A stretch of DNA of 41,614 bases from Deltaproteobacteria bacterium (GTDB lineage: Bacteria; Desulfobacterota; GWC2-55-46; UBA9637). Of this stretch, positions 40,642 to 41,614 are shown piece by piece. The number at the start of each line of letters is the position of its first letter. The first letter of the stretch is position 1. The translations under genes and the position numbers were made by a program. The notes beneath the pieces were generated by a model that was not told the origin of the DNA, searched no databases, and saw only the letters and a list, made by a program, of their open reading frames with translations. The stretch is taken from positions 1 to 41,614 of the forward strand of contig JAUYHF010000019.1 of assembly GCA_030690165.1 (NCBI GenBank), given 5' to 3'.

Positions 40642-41502
40642 CTATTTCACCACAAAGATTACATCAGTCAATGCAGTAAAAGTTTGCGGTTTTCCTTTGT
40701 AATTAAATGTAACTTTCAAATTCTCTAATTTCTTGCTCTTGAAGTTGTCCAGATATTTCATAATCGTTGGTTTCAAAAGGTCAAGGTTTCTTTTCAGTTT
40801 CCAAGAACTATTAAAGTCATCTGTGTCAACAAGCACAAGGAACAAACGATTTTCAGAACCGAAACGCATCTCGCCTTGATTTTCGTAAAGCCACTTTGCA
40901 AGAGTTGTTGGACTGTCCTGAACCTCTTTGAGAATTTGAAGTTTCTCGTTTTTCAAAGTAGCCAAAACTGAATTACAGAAATCGTCATTTTTGTCTTTCA
41001 TCTTTTCAACGATTTCATAATAAACGTCTGCGTCTTTAGCTTTTTTGTCAACTCCGATTTTCGCTTCTGCTGCTTTGTTTTTCAGAAAGGTTAATTCAAC
41101 AGGCATACCTTTTTCTTTACGCTTGAACTTGATATATTCAGCAGGGAGGTAAGTTACTTTCAAATCAAAGGGAATGTTATTGATGAAGAAGTCAACGCTT
41201 TTGATTTGTCCGACTGTCGGTAAAACTAATGAATTAGATTTAAAAATATGTTCAATCAAGATGCTGCTCCAGTGATTATACCAACTGTTCAAAACGTATC
41301 CCTGAACTGCAATATTTATTTCTGTTTCAAATTTTGAAATGAGAGTGTCGTAAGATTTGTGAACCTTCACATAACGGCTCACTAAATACTTGTCTAAAGA
41401 GTTCTGATAATCGCCTCCCCAGTCAAAGTTTTTTAGTTTGTAGAGTTCAGAAACTAACTGCTCAGTGTCAAGTGTTTGCACCTCCCCCGAAATAGTGGAC
41501 AC
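40642..41502 (-). CDS. Nuclease-like protein, possible restriction endonuclease, 5' end altered by IS3
   Basis: This frame has up to 286 residues. The central SVDFFINNIPFDLKVTYLP has Asp104, Asp113 and Lys115, matching a PD-(D/E)xK core of restriction-like nucleases. The rest is charged and has no family I can name. The annotated start, GTG 41502, lies inside the end of an IS3-type element; only from about residue 9 (QTLDTEQLVSELYKLKNFDW) does the host gene begin. A GTG at 41481 sits on the boundary. The original start is probably lost, so the gene may be truncated or poorly expressed. No methyltransferase is visible. Confidence 0.6.
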   Translation of the reverse strand: MSTISGEVQTLDTEQLVSELYKLKNFDWGGDYQNSLDKYLVSRYVKVHKSYDTLISKFETEINIAVQGYVLNSWYNHWSSILIEHIFKSNSLVLPTVGQIKSVDFFINNIPFDLKVTYLPAEYIKFKRKEKGMPVELTFLKNKAAEAKIGVDKKAKDADVYYEIVEKMKDKNDDFCNSVLATLKNEKLQILKEVQDSPTTLAKWLYENQGEMRFGSENRLFLVLVDTDDFNSSWKLKRNLDLLKPTIMKYLDNFKSKKLENLKVTFNYKGKPQTFTALTDVIFVVK

Positions 41503-41614
41503 ACCAAAGGGTTAGGTTATAGTAGAATCATATAACCTAAGGAGGTGTGAAATGCAAGAAAGGAAAGTGAACAGGAAATACGATAAGCAGTTTAAGGAAG
41601 AAGCAGTAAGACTT
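41477..41614 (+). mobile_element. Left end of an IS3-family element (continues beyond window)
   Basis: The element appears to start with TGCACCTCCCCCGAAATAG at 41477, continuing TGGACAC, a terminal-repeat style common in IS3-family elements. A leader of about 45 nt and a transposase gene behind a strong AAGGAGG follow. The other end and target duplication lie outside the window, so the boundary is inferred. Confidence 0.6.
41552..41614 (+). CDS. IS3-family transposase OrfA, N-terminal part (truncated by window edge)
   Basis: MQERKVNRKYDKQFKEEAVR is the typical start of the helix-turn-helix OrfA protein of IS3-family elements, which binds the IS ends. AAGGAGG precedes the ATG at about 7 nt. 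The frame is open to the right edge. Confidence 0.8.
   Translation, partial: MQERKVNRKYDKQFKEEAVRL

Overview
The window looks like chromosomal DNA of a Gram-negative, probably anaerobic or facultative bacterium of moderate GC content. Supporting features are outer-membrane-biogenesis chaperones (PpiC and SurA types), a Tat system, ResB-type cytochrome c maturation and a large periplasmic multiheme cytochrome. The gene mix resembles Deltaproteobacteria- or Nitrospirota-like lineages. That placement is inference from gene content, not a phylogeny.

Layout. (1) 1-9736: the 3' end of a sugar-nucleotide enzyme, then a phosphohexomutase, an MBL hydrolase and a tightly overlapping ten-gene Mrp/MBH-type cation/proton antiporter operon. 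It keeps the gene order of the membrane arm of archaeal MBH hydrogenase but has three large antiporter subunits and no hydrogenase genes. (2) 9772-13463: hemW, a convergent resB, a secreted MBL protein and archease. (3) 13464-17434: the archease-rtcB RNA-repair pair, split by an integron-cassette-like PIN gene (ORF plus attC-like foldback) and a DUF4143 ATPase. A remnant of the rtcB 5' end is left upstream. A 58-residue zinc-ribbon gene overlaps the rtcB end. (4) 17573-19076: an IS1202-like insertion sequence with an 18-bp direct repeat on each side. (5) 19140-24371: an orphan HlyD adaptor, a DEAD-box RNA helicase and a ten-heme cytochrome with one CX3CH site. (6) 24768-26200: an XRE regulator with operator-like repeats, then a HepT/MntA toxin-antitoxin pair between 18-bp direct repeats. 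(7) 26213-38056: housekeeping genes mfd, ppiC, surA, pdxA, fhs (opposite strand), uspA, tatA, tatC and uvrB. (8) 38066-40430: a decayed DUF4258/YgiT toxin-antitoxin unit between uvrB and gatA, with a displaced copy of the gatA 3' end, then gatA and gatC. (9) 40642-41614: a nuclease-like gene whose 5' end abuts an IS3-family element that runs off the window.

The most unusual property is a dispersed set of short tandem DNA repeats with a 7-nt unit, plus foldback palindromes. They sit between genes and also inside conserved genes (mrpD, mfd, ppiC, surA, pdxA, gatA), always without breaking the reading frame. In ppiC and surA the heptamer arrays encode the hydrophobic core of the secretion signal. 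A second pattern is that two accessory cassettes (at rtcB and at gatA) are bordered by a displaced copy of the end of the neighbouring housekeeping gene, as expected for insertion at gene ends with restoration of the target gene.

No tRNA, rRNA or CRISPR array was recognised. No strong intrinsic terminator was found by eye.
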